A stretch of DNA of 54,294 bases, from positions 1 to 54,294 of the forward strand of contig JBGAOY010000027.1 of assembly GCA_044221555.1 (NCBI GenBank), read 5' to 3'. A model generated the notes under the pieces. The model had not been told where the DNA came from and searched no databases. It worked only from the letters and a program-made list of their open reading frames with translations. Source of the stretch: JAEUJM01 sp044221555. Lineage in GTDB: Bacteria; Actinomycetota; Acidimicrobiia; Acidimicrobiales; DATDAH01. This document shows, one piece after another, positions 1 through 7,335 of the stretch; the first letter of the stretch is position 1; the number at the start of each line of letters is the position of its first letter. The position numbers and the translations under genes were made by a program.

Positions 1-661
1 GGTGATGGAGGTGGCGGTGCGCCCGGCGCCCAGGTTGACGGGGGGGAGGGCGGCCATCTCGCCGGCGTTGTCGCCGAGGGTGGCGGTGGAGTCCTGCCCC
101 AGCCGCCCGTTGGCGCCGTGGCCCCAGCATTTGACGGTGGCGTTGTCGAGTAGGGCGCAGGTGTGGGCGTCGCCGGCGGTGATGGAGGTGGCGGTGCGCC
201 CGGCGCCGAGGTTGACCGCCGCCAGGGCGGCCATCTCACCGGGCTGGTCGCCGAGGTTGGCGGTGGAGTCCTGCCCCAGTTGCCCGTAGGCGCCGTGGCC
301 CCAGCATTTGACGGTGGCGTTGTCGAGTAGGGCGCAGGTGTGGGCGTTGCCGGCGGTGATGGCGGTGGCGGTGCGCCCGGCGCCGAGGTTGACGGGGGGG
401 AGGGCGGCCATCTCACCGGGCTGGTCGCCGAGGTGCGCGGTGGAGTCCTGCCCCAGCCGCCCGCTGTCGCCGCGACCCCAGCATCTGACGGTGGCGTTGT
501 CGAGTAGGGCGCAGGTATGTTCGTCGCCGGCGGTGATGGAGGTGGCGGTGCGCCCGGCGCCCAGGTTGACGGGGGGGAGGGCGGCCATCTCGCCGGCGTT
601 GTCGCCGAAGGTGGTTGTGGAGTCGTAACCCAACTGTCCGCGGCTGTTGGAGCCCCAGCAT
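1..661 (-). repeat. 177-bp tandem coding repeats of the RCC1 protein
   Basis: Four copies of a 177-bp unit are visible in register, with the same CCAGCAT heptamer beginning at 124, 301, 478 and 655 on the plus strand. Differences between copies are scattered single bases. The array continues past the left edge, so its full copy number is unknown. The unit length is a multiple of three, so recombination between copies would change blade number without a frameshift. Confidence 0.9.
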
Positions 662-903
662 TTGACAGCGCCGGAGGGTAAGATCGCGCACGTGTGGTAA
701 CCCCCGGCGGTGAGGGAGCGGGCCGCGAGGGGCGCGCCGGGGGCTTCGTTGCCGTCGGCGGCGACCGGCGCGGTGGGCGCGGCGACGACCGCGGTGAGAG
801 TGGCCGCCACCAGGGTGACTACCACCAGGATCGAGGCGGCGCCTCGGCGGCGGCGCCTGCCCGTGGTCGGGTGATCGATCGCCGCCTTCGTGACCTGTTG
901 CAT
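1..903 (-). CDS. RCC1-repeat secreted protein, 3' part outside window
   Basis: The frame runs leftward from an ATG at 903 and is still open at base 1, giving 301 codons of a longer protein. Residues 1-18 are basic and about 20-50 form a hydrophobic signal peptide. The rest consists of RCC1-type (regulator of chromosome condensation) repeats, each with a HTCAL...VKCWG core and a GQLG/GRLG turn. The unit is exactly 177 bp (59 aa): the CWG codon region recurs at about 124, 301, 478 and 655. RCC1 repeats build a seven-bladed beta-propeller. The two cysteines per repeat could form disulfides outside the cell. The function is unknown, and bacterial secreted RCC1 proteins are mostly uncharacterised. 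Forward-strand frames here are shadows of the repeats. The repeats are nearly identical, which suggests recent expansion or gene conversion. Confidence 0.88.
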   Translation of the reverse strand, partial: MQQVTKAAIDHPTTGRRRRRGAASILVVVTLVAATLTAVVAAPTAPVAADGNEAPGAPLAARSLTAGGYHTCAILPSGAVKCWGSNSRGQLGYDSTTTFGDNAGEMAALPPVNLGAGRTATSITAGDEHTCALLDNATVRCWGRGDSGRLGQDSTAHLGDQPGEMAALPPVNLGAGRTATAITAGNAHTCALLDNATVKCWGHGAYGQLGQDSTANLGDQPGEMAALAAVNLGAGRTATSITAGDAHTCALLDNATVKCWGHGANGRLGQDSTATLGDNAGEMAALPPVNLGAGRTATSIT

Positions 904-1144
904 CGCCCGCTCCCGCTTCTCGCGTGGCGCCAGGCCAGTGCTGACCGGTAACCAGGAGAGTAGTCGGCCGACCGCGCGAGGTAAATAGGACAATATGCCC
1001 CATGGGTGAGCGGCGCCGGGACGTTGGCGGGAAACGCCGGGGTCGCCTCGGTGACGCCTCGCCCCGAGGGGTCGGGGGTTGAACGTGGGGGATACCCGGG
1101 ACACGCGACGTGCCCACGACGGATGTGACCTGGGGATTCGCGAG

Positions 1145-1217
1145 AGCCGAGTGTCGGGCTCGAACCGACGACCTCTTCTTTACAAGAGAAGCGCTCTGCC
1201 AACTGAGCTAACCCGGC
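1145..1217 (-). tRNA. tRNA-Thr(UGU)
   Basis: On the minus strand the acceptor arm GCCGGGT (1217-1211) pairs with ACTCGGC (1152-1146), with one G-U pair. The D-arm TTAGCTCAGTTGGCAGAGC is canonical. The anticodon stem CTTCT/AGAAG closes the loop CTTGTAA, whose anticodon TGT reads the Thr codon ACA. The T-arm carries GGTTCGAGCC. The discriminator base is at 1145 and no CCA is encoded. The gene lies alone between the RCC1 gene and the DUF3263 gene. Confidence 0.96.
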
Positions 1218-1295
1218 GGGGAGGCCAGCGTACCGAAGGCGGGTGCGGGCCGAGGGTCCGCGATCCGCCGGTGCCGGCGTGGCACGCTCGACCTG

Positions 1296-1556
1296 ATGGG
1301 TCTCAGCGCGCGTGACCGGTCTATCCTCGACTTCGAACGTACCTGGTGGACCCAGGACGGACCGAAGGAGAACGCGATCCGCTCGCAGTTCGAATTGTCG
1401 CCCACCCGCTACTACCAGCTGTTGAACCTGCTCCTCGACGACCCCGAGGCGCACGAGTACGACCCGCTGGTGGTCCGCCGTCTCCGCCGGCTGCGGACCG
1501 AGCGCCGTCGCGCCCGGTTCGTCGGCCCGTCGGTCGGCCAACACCCCGGACGTTGA
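1296..1556 (+). CDS. DUF3263 family protein
   Basis: This 86-residue, charged protein contains a conserved actinobacterial block. It starts MGLSARDRSILDFERTWW, then has a central ELSPTRYYQLLNLLLDDPEA segment that looks like a helix-turn-helix, and an Arg-rich tail. This matches DUF3263, a family of unknown biochemical role that commonly precedes a LytR C-terminal-domain gene, as it does here with a 3-bp gap. CACGCT lies 7 nt before the ATG and no Shine-Dalgarno is seen, so the message is probably leaderless. The predicted HTH suggests DNA binding, but no function has been shown for the family. Confidence 0.85.
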   Translation: MGLSARDRSILDFERTWWTQDGPKENAIRSQFELSPTRYYQLLNLLLDDPEAHEYDPLVVRRLRRLRTERRRARFVGPSVGQHPGR

Positions 1557-1559
1557 ACC

Positions 1560-2105
1560 ATGCCCAACCAAGCTGAAGCCGCACCGGTCAGGGGCCTGTT
1601 GCTGATCGGCGTCGCCGTGCTCATCGGCGCCCTGTTCCTCAGCAAGGGCTTCGACAACGGTGGGGCGGCCGCGAGTGGCGGCGACGTGCCGAGCGCCGAC
1701 TCGGTGCCGAGCGGTGTGGGCACGGGCACCGACACGACCGACGAGACGATCCCGGGCGCGAACCCGGGCACCGTCACCACCCAGGTGCCCACCGATCAGC
1801 TCCCGGTGCTCGTGGTCAACGCGTCAGGCGTCTCCGGTGCCGCCACCACGGTCACCACCGAGCTGCGCAACGCCGGCTACGCCGCCGCCATCGACCCGTC
1901 GGGCGCGGCACCCACCATCTCCAACGTCACGCTCGTGTACTACTTCCAGGACGCCACCAACAACTACCAGGGCGATGCGGTGGCGGTGGCCACGACGCTG
2001 CAGCTCCAGCCCGCCACCCAGGTGCAGCCCATGCCGGCCGACCTCGGCGTCGACGTCGGCATCGCCACCGTCGTGGTGATGCTCGGCACCGACCGGGCCT
2101 CCTAA
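1560..2105 (+). CDS. LytR C-terminal domain membrane protein
   Basis: This 181-residue protein has a short cytoplasmic N-terminus, a transmembrane segment at about residues 11-28, a Thr/Gly/Asp-rich linker to about residue 80, and a LytR_C domain (PVLVVNASGV ... ELRNAGY ... VVVMLG) to the end. LytR_C domains occur alone or behind LytR-CpsA-Psr catalytic domains and are linked to cell-wall glycopolymer attachment. This one has no LCP catalytic domain. It follows the DUF3263 gene after 3 bp and is surely co-transcribed. The domain is placed outside the membrane by the topology. Confidence 0.85.
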   Translation: MPNQAEAAPVRGLLLIGVAVLIGALFLSKGFDNGGAAASGGDVPSADSVPSGVGTGTDTTDETIPGANPGTVTTQVPTDQLPVLVVNASGVSGAATTVTTELRNAGYAAAIDPSGAAPTISNVTLVYYFQDATNNYQGDAVAVATTLQLQPATQVQPMPADLGVDVGIATVVVMLGTDRAS

Positions 2106-2124
2106 ACCCGCCGAACGGTCCCAG

Positions 2125-2130
2125 TAGGGT
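2125..2130 (+). promoter_or_regulatory. -10 element for leaderless otsB
   Basis: TAGGGT is followed by exactly 6 nt and then GTG at 2137. That is the spacing expected when transcription starts on the start codon. There is no Shine-Dalgarno sequence. A second GTG at 2131 touches the hexamer and would lie upstream of the predicted transcript. Confidence 0.6.
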
Positions 2131-2136
2131 GTGCGC

Positions 2137-2925
2137 GTGACCGGCAAACCCCTGACGGACGACGTCCTCACCGGGTTCACCGGGCACCCCGACGACGTGG
2201 CCGTCGTCATCGACTACGACGGCACCCTGGCCCCGATCGTCGACGACCCCACCAAGGCGCTGCCCCTCGACGGCGTCGCCGACCTGCTCGACGACCTCGC
2301 CGGCCGCTACGCGCGCGTGGCGGTGGTGTCCGGGCGTCCGTTGAGCTTCCTCCTCCAGGTGTTGCCCCACTCGCTCATCCTCACCGGCCTGTACGGCCTC
2401 GAGGCGCTGAGCGGGGGCCAGCGCTTCGACCACCCCCAGGGCGGGTCGTGGCGCGAGGTCATCGACGACGTCGCCGCGCTCGGCGAGGTGCGCGGGCCGG
2501 AGGGGATGCTCGTGGAGCGCAAGGGGCTCTCGCTCACCCTCCACTACCGCACCCACCCCGAGATCGAGGCCCAGGTGCACGACTGGGCGGTGGCGCAGGC
2601 GGCCCGGTCGGGGCTGCGCTGTCGGCCGGCCCGCATGTCCTACGAGCTGCACCCGCCCATCGACGTCGACAAGGGAACCGCCGTGCGCAACATCGCCAAC
2701 GGCCTGGGCGCGGTCTGCTACGTGGGCGACGACGTGGGCGACCTGTCGGCGTTCGACCAGCTCGACGAGCTCGCGGCGGCGGGCCGCGAGACACTGCGGG
2801 TGGCCGTGCGCAGCGACGAGTCGACTCCCGAGCTGTTGGACCGGGCCGACGTGGTGGTCGACGGCCCCACGGGCGTCCGGGACCTGCTGCAGCGACTCAT
2901 CGTCGGCGCCTCGGCCGGCGCCTGA
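2137..2925 (+). CDS. otsB: Trehalose-6-phosphate phosphatase OtsB
   Basis: This HAD-superfamily phosphatase of 262 residues hydrolyses trehalose-6-phosphate to trehalose. The nucleophile motif DYDGTL has Asp at residues 26 and 28. The VVSGRPL motif follows, then a conserved Lys in VDKGTA and the C-terminal acidic motif GDDVGD. I start it at GTG 2137 because TAGGGT lies 6 nt upstream; GTG 2131 in the same frame is the longer alternative. It converges on otsA, with only 3 bp between the stop codons, so both steps of OtsAB trehalose synthesis are encoded together but on opposite strands. Confidence 0.94.
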   Translation: MTGKPLTDDVLTGFTGHPDDVAVVIDYDGTLAPIVDDPTKALPLDGVADLLDDLAGRYARVAVVSGRPLSFLLQVLPHSLILTGLYGLEALSGGQRFDHPQGGSWREVIDDVAALGEVRGPEGMLVERKGLSLTLHYRTHPEIEAQVHDWAVAQAARSGLRCRPARMSYELHPPIDVDKGTAVRNIANGLGAVCYVGDDVGDLSAFDQLDELAAAGRETLRVAVRSDESTPELLDRADVVVDGPTGVRDLLQRLIVGASAGA

Positions 2926-2928
2926 CCG

Positions 2929-4305
2929 TCAACGATCGGCGGCGGCGAGCAGGTCGGCCAGCCAGTCCTGGGGGGAACGGGCCCGCACGATGGCCAGCCG
3001 GCGCTCGTGGCGGTGGCGACGCTCGTCGTCGGGCATCGACAGGGCCTGGTGCAGCACGTCGGCGGTCCCGGCCACGTCGAACGGGTGCACCCGCAGGGCG
3101 GTGTCGCCCACCTCCTCCCACACGCCGGCCTCGGGGCTGAGGGCCAGGACCGAGCGGCGGCGGCTCACCAGCGTGCCCTCCTTGGCCACCAGGTTCAGGC
3201 CGTCGCGCACGGGGTTCACCAGCAGCACGTCGGCGCGGGCCAGCGCGGCCACCGAGCGGGGGAAGTCGTCGGAGGCGTCGAACAGGATCGGCGTCCAGCC
3301 CGGCACCGCCCACCGGCGATTGATGTCGCCCACAACCCGCTCCACCTCCTGGCGGTAGGCCAGGTACTCGGGCAGTCCCTCGCGTGACGGGTAGACGAAG
3401 GCACCGAACACCACCTGCTCGCGCCATTGGGGGTAGGTGGCGAGCAGGTCGTCGTAGGCCAGGAAGCCGCGGAGCAGGTTCTTCGACAGCTCGATGCGAT
3501 CGACCCGCACGAGCATCCGGCGGTCGCCGACCTCGCGCTCGAGGTCGTCGGCGGCGGCCCGTCCGGCCTCGGAGGCGGCCACCGCGGTGAGGTCGTCGGG
3601 GTCGGACGGCAGCGCAGAGACGAAGGTGGGCGGCACGTGGCCCAGCACCGCCTCCGCGCTGGCCTCGAATTCCGCGGCCCAGCGGTGGGCGTGGAAGCCG
3701 CAGGCGTGGTGGGCGGCCATGCCCGCCATCAGCTCGTGGGCGGCGTCGTCGGGCAGCACCCGGAGGAGCTCGGGCGGCGCGAACGGGGTGTGGCTGAAGT
3801 GCACCAGCGCCAGGTCGGGCCGGCGCTCGGCCACGCGGGGCGCCACCAGGCACAGGTGGTAGTCCTGGATCAACACCGCCGCGCCCTCGGGGGCCTCGTC
3901 GACCACGGCGTCGGCGAACGCCTCGTTCACCCGCCGGTAGGCGGCCCACGCCTCGCGCCAGCGGCGGTCGAACCGCGGTCGGCGGGCGGTCTCGAACAGG
4001 CCGTGGTGCACGAACCACAGCACGGCGTTGCACACCACGTCGTAGGCCAGGCGGAAGTCGTCGGCGTCGACCACCAGCGCCCGCACCCGGAAGCCCTCGG
4101 CCTCGATCACGCCGCCGCCCGCGGCCTCCCGATCGGCCTCCGACATCGCCGCGGCGATCCAGGTGGCGTCGGTGCCGGCCACCAGCGGCCCGATGCCCGA
4201 CACCAGGCCGCCTGCGCCCCGGCGGGCGACCAGCGTGCCGTCGTCGTCCCGGCGGAACGAGACCGGGCCCCGGTTGGACACGATCACGATCGGTCGGTCG
4301 GCCAC
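2929..4305 (-). CDS. otsA: Trehalose-6-phosphate synthase OtsA (GT20)
   Basis: This 458-residue GT20 glycosyltransferase joins NDP-glucose and glucose-6-phosphate to make trehalose-6-phosphate. Visible motifs are IVSNRGPVSF at the N-terminus, GGLVSGIGPL, IQDYHL, FSHTPF, RIELSKN (the family's RxDxSKG-like site) and NPVRDGLNLVAKEG, which binds the sugar nucleotide. Length is typical. The start is GTG 4305, with TAGGTT 6 nt upstream and no Shine-Dalgarno, so it is probably leaderless. It is paired with otsB, and with gpgS nearby it suggests an osmolyte or stress-protection neighbourhood. Confidence 0.94.
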   Translation of the reverse strand: MADRPIVIVSNRGPVSFRRDDDGTLVARRGAGGLVSGIGPLVAGTDATWIAAAMSEADREAAGGGVIEAEGFRVRALVVDADDFRLAYDVVCNAVLWFVHHGLFETARRPRFDRRWREAWAAYRRVNEAFADAVVDEAPEGAAVLIQDYHLCLVAPRVAERRPDLALVHFSHTPFAPPELLRVLPDDAAHELMAGMAAHHACGFHAHRWAAEFEASAEAVLGHVPPTFVSALPSDPDDLTAVAASEAGRAAADDLEREVGDRRMLVRVDRIELSKNLLRGFLAYDDLLATYPQWREQVVFGAFVYPSREGLPEYLAYRQEVERVVGDINRRWAVPGWTPILFDASDDFPRSVAALARADVLLVNPVRDGLNLVAKEGTLVSRRRSVLALSPEAGVWEEVGDTALRVHPFDVAGTADVLHQALSMPDDERRHRHERRLAIVRARSPQDWLADLLAAADR

Positions 4306-4311
4306 GCTCCG

Positions 4312-4317
4312 AACCTA
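4312..4317 (-). promoter_or_regulatory. -10 element for leaderless otsA
   Basis: On the minus strand TAGGTT is followed by CGGAGC (6 nt) and then GTG at 4305. The spacing is identical to that of otsB. Confidence 0.6.
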
Positions 4318-4528
4318 CCCGGCCCGCGGCGAGCGCCCTGCCGGTCGCGGGCCGAGCGGATCGTGCCGTGCCGAGACTCCGAGGTCGTGCCATGGGCCGG
4401 CGGGTCGAGGCGCCTGTGTCCACCGCCTCCGGGATCGATCGGGCACGGCGACTGCGCTTGCGGGCCCGCGGCCCCTGATCGACGGGTGGGCGCCCGGCGC
4501 CGACCGCCCGATCGGCAAGACTTCCCCT

Positions 4529-5518
4529 GTGAGAGTGGTGGCCGCCCCCGACAAGTTCCGGGGCACCGCGTCGGCCCGCGAGGTGGCCGACGCGATCGGG
4601 CGGGCCGCATGGGAGGCGGGGTGGGCCTGCGACGAGGTGCCGATGGCCGACGGCGGCGAGGGCCTGCTCGAGGCGCTGGGCGGGGCCAACCGCACGTCGG
4701 TGGTCACCGGGCCGCTGGGCGACCCGGTGGAGGCGCCGTGGCGGCTCGACCGCACCACCGCGGTGATCGAGATGGCGCTGGCCTCGGGGTTGGCCCTGGT
4801 CGGCGGTGCCGACGGCAACGATCCGGTGGCCGCGTCCACCTACGGCACCGGTGAGCTGATCAGCCATGCCGTCGAGGCCGGGGCCCGCCGGGTGATCGTG
4901 GGCGTGGGCGGCTCGGCCACCACCGACGGGGGGCTGGGAGCGCTCCGGGCCCTCTACCCCCTGCAGCGGCTGAAGGGCGTCGAGATGATCGTGGCCTGCG
5001 ACGTGCACATCACCTTCGTCGACGCCGCCGAGCGCTTCGCCCCGCAGAAGGGCGCGTCGAGCGCGCAGGTCGAGCTGTTGCGCCGTCGGCTCGAGCGCCT
5101 GGCCCAGGTGTACGAGGACGAGCACGGGGTCGACGTCCGCTCGCGGCGCGGCGGGGGCGCCGCCGGCGGCCTGGCCGGGGGGCTGGCCGCGGCCGGCGCC
5201 ACGCTGGTCGACGGCTTCGACGTCGTCGCCGACGAGGTGGGCCTGGACGAGCGGCTCGTAGGCGCCGACCTGGTGGTCACCGGCGAGGGGTTCCTCGACG
5301 AGGCGTCGTTCGAGGGCAAGGTGGTGGGCGGGGTGGCCGAGTTGGCCGCCGAGGTGGCCGTGCCCGTGCTGGCGGTGGTGGGACGCGTGTACGACGACGT
5401 GGACGACCGGGTGCCCGTGGTGTCGCTGGTCGAGCGCTTCGGCGAGGACCGGGCCCTGCACGACACCACCGCCTGCGTCACCGAGGCCGTGGCCGAGCAC
5501 CTCGCGACGCTGACCTGA
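4529..5518 (+). CDS. Glycerate kinase
   Basis: This 329-residue member of the GarK/GlxK glycerate kinase family phosphorylates D-glycerate to 2- or 3-phosphoglycerate. The N-terminus VVAAPDKFRGTASA is the family hallmark. It is followed by PMADGGEG, YGTGELI, GVGGSATTDGG and VVTGEGFLDEASFEGK. It is slightly shorter than the usual 370-380 residues because the central lobe is reduced. GTG 4529 is chosen since AAGACT lies 6 nt upstream and the motif begins two codons later. Its product could feed GpgS, which uses 3-phosphoglycerate; that link is inference. Confidence 0.9.
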   Translation: MRVVAAPDKFRGTASAREVADAIGRAAWEAGWACDEVPMADGGEGLLEALGGANRTSVVTGPLGDPVEAPWRLDRTTAVIEMALASGLALVGGADGNDPVAASTYGTGELISHAVEAGARRVIVGVGGSATTDGGLGALRALYPLQRLKGVEMIVACDVHITFVDAAERFAPQKGASSAQVELLRRRLERLAQVYEDEHGVDVRSRRGGGAAGGLAGGLAAAGATLVDGFDVVADEVGLDERLVGADLVVTGEGFLDEASFEGKVVGGVAELAAEVAVPVLAVVGRVYDDVDDRVPVVSLVERFGEDRALHDTTACVTEAVAEHLATLT

Positions 5519-5564
5519 CCAGCGGCCCGCGGCCCGCCGCCACGCCCCGCTCGCCCGCCGAAGT

Positions 5565-5603
5565 CGGCGCAGAATCCGGCGCGTGGCGCCCGATCTTGCG
5601 CCG
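5565..5603. terminator. Imperfect hairpin between convergent genes
   Basis: Left arm 5565-5582 (CGGCGC-AGAATC-CGGCGC) and right arm 5586-5603 are complementary at 15 of 18 positions around a 3-nt loop. It lies between the stops of the glycerate kinase (5518) and the small membrane protein (5627), so it could terminate both transcripts. There is no T tract. Confidence 0.5.
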
Positions 5604-5626
5604 AGTTCCGACGGTTGAGGCTGCGT

Positions 5627-5863
5627 TCAGCCCGAGGGCGGGCCCTTGTAGCCCTTCACCAGCACCCAGCCGACGGCGCCGACGACGGCGATGATCACGC
5701 CCAGCTTCACCAGGGTGAGCGCGGCCGCGATGACGAAGTGGAACAGGGTCCAGGCGCCGAAGAGGGCGAGGCCACCGATGATGACGATGGGCAGCCAGGC
5801 CATCGGCGGCCGCTCGAGGTCGCCGCTGCCCCGCCGCTCGAGGTCGTCGCCCGGTGGTGCCAT
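5627..5863 (-). CDS. Small two-helix membrane protein
   Basis: This 78-residue protein has a polar N-terminus and two hydrophobic segments, roughly residues 23-43 (AWLPIVIIGGLALFGAWTLF) and 46-68. It ends with a short basic tail, KGYKGPPSG. I do not recognise a family. ATG 5863 is chosen because TAGGGT lies exactly 6 nt upstream on this strand; an in-frame GTG at 5869 would fall in the promoter spacer. It is divergent from the amidase gene, with 23 bp between start codons. A membrane location is clear, but no function can be inferred. Confidence 0.7.
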   Translation of the reverse strand: MAPPGDDLERRGSGDLERPPMAWLPIVIIGGLALFGAWTLFHFVIAAALTLVKLGVIIAVVGAVGWVLVKGYKGPPSG

Positions 5864-5869
5864 CGCCAC

Positions 5870-5879
5870 ACCCTACGCT
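5870..5879. promoter_or_regulatory. Overlapping divergent -10 elements
   Basis: Leftward TAGGGT (5875-5870) is followed by 6 nt and ATG 5863. Rightward TACGCT (5874-5879) is followed by 7 nt and ATG 5887. The two hexamers share the TA at 5874-5875. Both genes would be leaderless, and only one polymerase could melt the site at a time. Confidence 0.55.
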
Positions 5880-5886
5880 TCGGCCC

Positions 5887-7329
5887 ATGAGTCTTGACGA
5901 CGCCTTCCTGGACGCGACCGCGCAGGCCGAACTGGTGCGATCCGGTCAGGCCAGCCCGCTCGAGTTGGTCGATGCCGCCATCGAGCGCATCGAGCGGGTC
6001 AACCCCCAACTGAACGCCGTGATCCACGAGCGCTTCGACCAGGCGAGGGCCGAGGCCGCCGGCCACCTGCCCGACGGCCCGTTCCGGGGTGTGCCGTTCG
6101 TGGTGAAGGACCTCGACGGGTACAGCGCCGGCGACCCCTACTACGGCGGCACCAAATTCCTGCGCGACCACGACTACCGCCCGGACCGCGACAGCCACCT
6201 CACCGAGAAGTTCCGGGCCGCCGGCCTCGTCACCCTGGGCCGCACCAACACCCCCGAGCTGGGCCTGGTGCCCACGGCCGAGCCCGCCACCTACGGCCCC
6301 AGCCGCAACCCGTGGGACCCCAGCCGGTCGACGGGCGGCTCCAGCGGGGGCTCGGCCGCGGCGGTGGCGTCGGGCATGGTGGCCATGGGCCACGCCGGCG
6401 ACGGCGGTGGGTCGATCCGCATCCCCGCCAGCGAGTGCGGGCTGGTGGGCCTCAAGCCCTCGCGTGGCCGGCACTCGCTGGGCCCCGAGGCGGGCGAGTC
6501 GTGGGGTGGGCTCGTCGCCCGGTTGGCGGTCACGCGATCGGTGCGCGACACCGCCGCGCTGCTCGACGCCATCCAGGGCCCCATGCCGGGCGATCCCTAC
6601 ACGGCCCCGCCGCCGGCCCGTCCCTATGTGGACGAGCTGGGGGCCGACCCGGGATCGCTGCGCATCGGCTGGCGCCTCGACGCGCCCAGCCTCACCGGCG
6701 ACCCGCACCCGGACATCGTGGCCGCGGTCGAGGCGGCGGCGGCGTTGCTCGAGTCGTTGGGCCACCGCCTCGACGAGTCCGCGCCCGACGCCCTCGACGA
6801 CCCGGACTTCACCGGCGCGTTCATCAACGCCTACAACTCCTGGGTGGCGCGCGACCTCGACCGGATGGGCGATGCGGTGGGCACCCCGGTCACCGCCGAC
6901 GACGTCGAGCCGGGCACCTGGTTCCTCGCCGAGTCGGGCCGGGCGGTCACCGCGGCCGAGTACCTGAAGTCCATCGAGTACATGCACGACTTCACCCGGC
7001 GGGTCGCCGCCTGGTGGGAGGACGGTCACGACCTGCTCCTCACCGCCACCATCCCCGAGCCCCCTCCGGTGCTGGGCTCGTTCACCAGCACCGCCGAGAA
7101 CCCGTTGGTGGGCCTGTTCCGGTCGGCCGAGATCGTGCCCTTCACCGCACCGTTCAACACCACCGGGCAGCCCGCCATCTCACTGCCGCTGCACTGGAAC
7201 GCCGACGGCCTGCCCATCGGGATCCAGCTCGTCGCCGCCTATGGGCGTGAGGACCTGCTGGTGCGGGTGGCGTCCCAGCTCGAGCAGGCTGCCCCCTGGG
7301 CCGACCGCCGGCCGCCCATCCACGCGTAG
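5887..7329 (+). CDS. Amidase signature family hydrolase
   Basis: This 480-residue amidase signature enzyme hydrolyses a carboxylic amide; the substrate is not evident. The Ser-cisSer-Lys triad is visible: Lys74 in VVKDLDG, cis-Ser153 in GGSSGGS, and nucleophile Ser176 in GDGGGSIRIPA. Length and motif spacing are normal for the family. It could be a relative of GatA, but no gatB or gatC neighbour is present, so a stand-alone amidase is more likely. ATG 5887 is supported by TACGCT 7 nt upstream. It ends 6 bp before the convergent gpgS stop. Confidence 0.92.
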   Translation: MSLDDAFLDATAQAELVRSGQASPLELVDAAIERIERVNPQLNAVIHERFDQARAEAAGHLPDGPFRGVPFVVKDLDGYSAGDPYYGGTKFLRDHDYRPDRDSHLTEKFRAAGLVTLGRTNTPELGLVPTAEPATYGPSRNPWDPSRSTGGSSGGSAAAVASGMVAMGHAGDGGGSIRIPASECGLVGLKPSRGRHSLGPEAGESWGGLVARLAVTRSVRDTAALLDAIQGPMPGDPYTAPPPARPYVDELGADPGSLRIGWRLDAPSLTGDPHPDIVAAVEAAAALLESLGHRLDESAPDALDDPDFTGAFINAYNSWVARDLDRMGDAVGTPVTADDVEPGTWFLAESGRAVTAAEYLKSIEYMHDFTRRVAAWWEDGHDLLLTATIPEPPPVLGSFTSTAENPLVGLFRSAEIVPFTAPFNTTGQPAISLPLHWNADGLPIGIQLVAAYGREDLLVRVASQLEQAAPWADRRPPIHA

Positions 7330-7335
7330 CGGGCC

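Noticed and set aside
1..661. Regular repeats as a possible CRISPR array
   Set aside because: The unit is 177 bp with no distinct spacers, and in the minus frame it encodes RCC1 blades.
819..1571. 250-codon minus-strand frame through the tRNA
   Set aside because: The segment LAQLAERFSCKEEVVGSSPT is the well-known false translation of a tRNA gene.
2897..5500. 867-codon open frame on the minus strand
   Set aside because: It covers otsA and the glycerate kinase in other frames, and its translation is the Arg/Gly/Pro/His-rich product typical of high-GC shadow frames.
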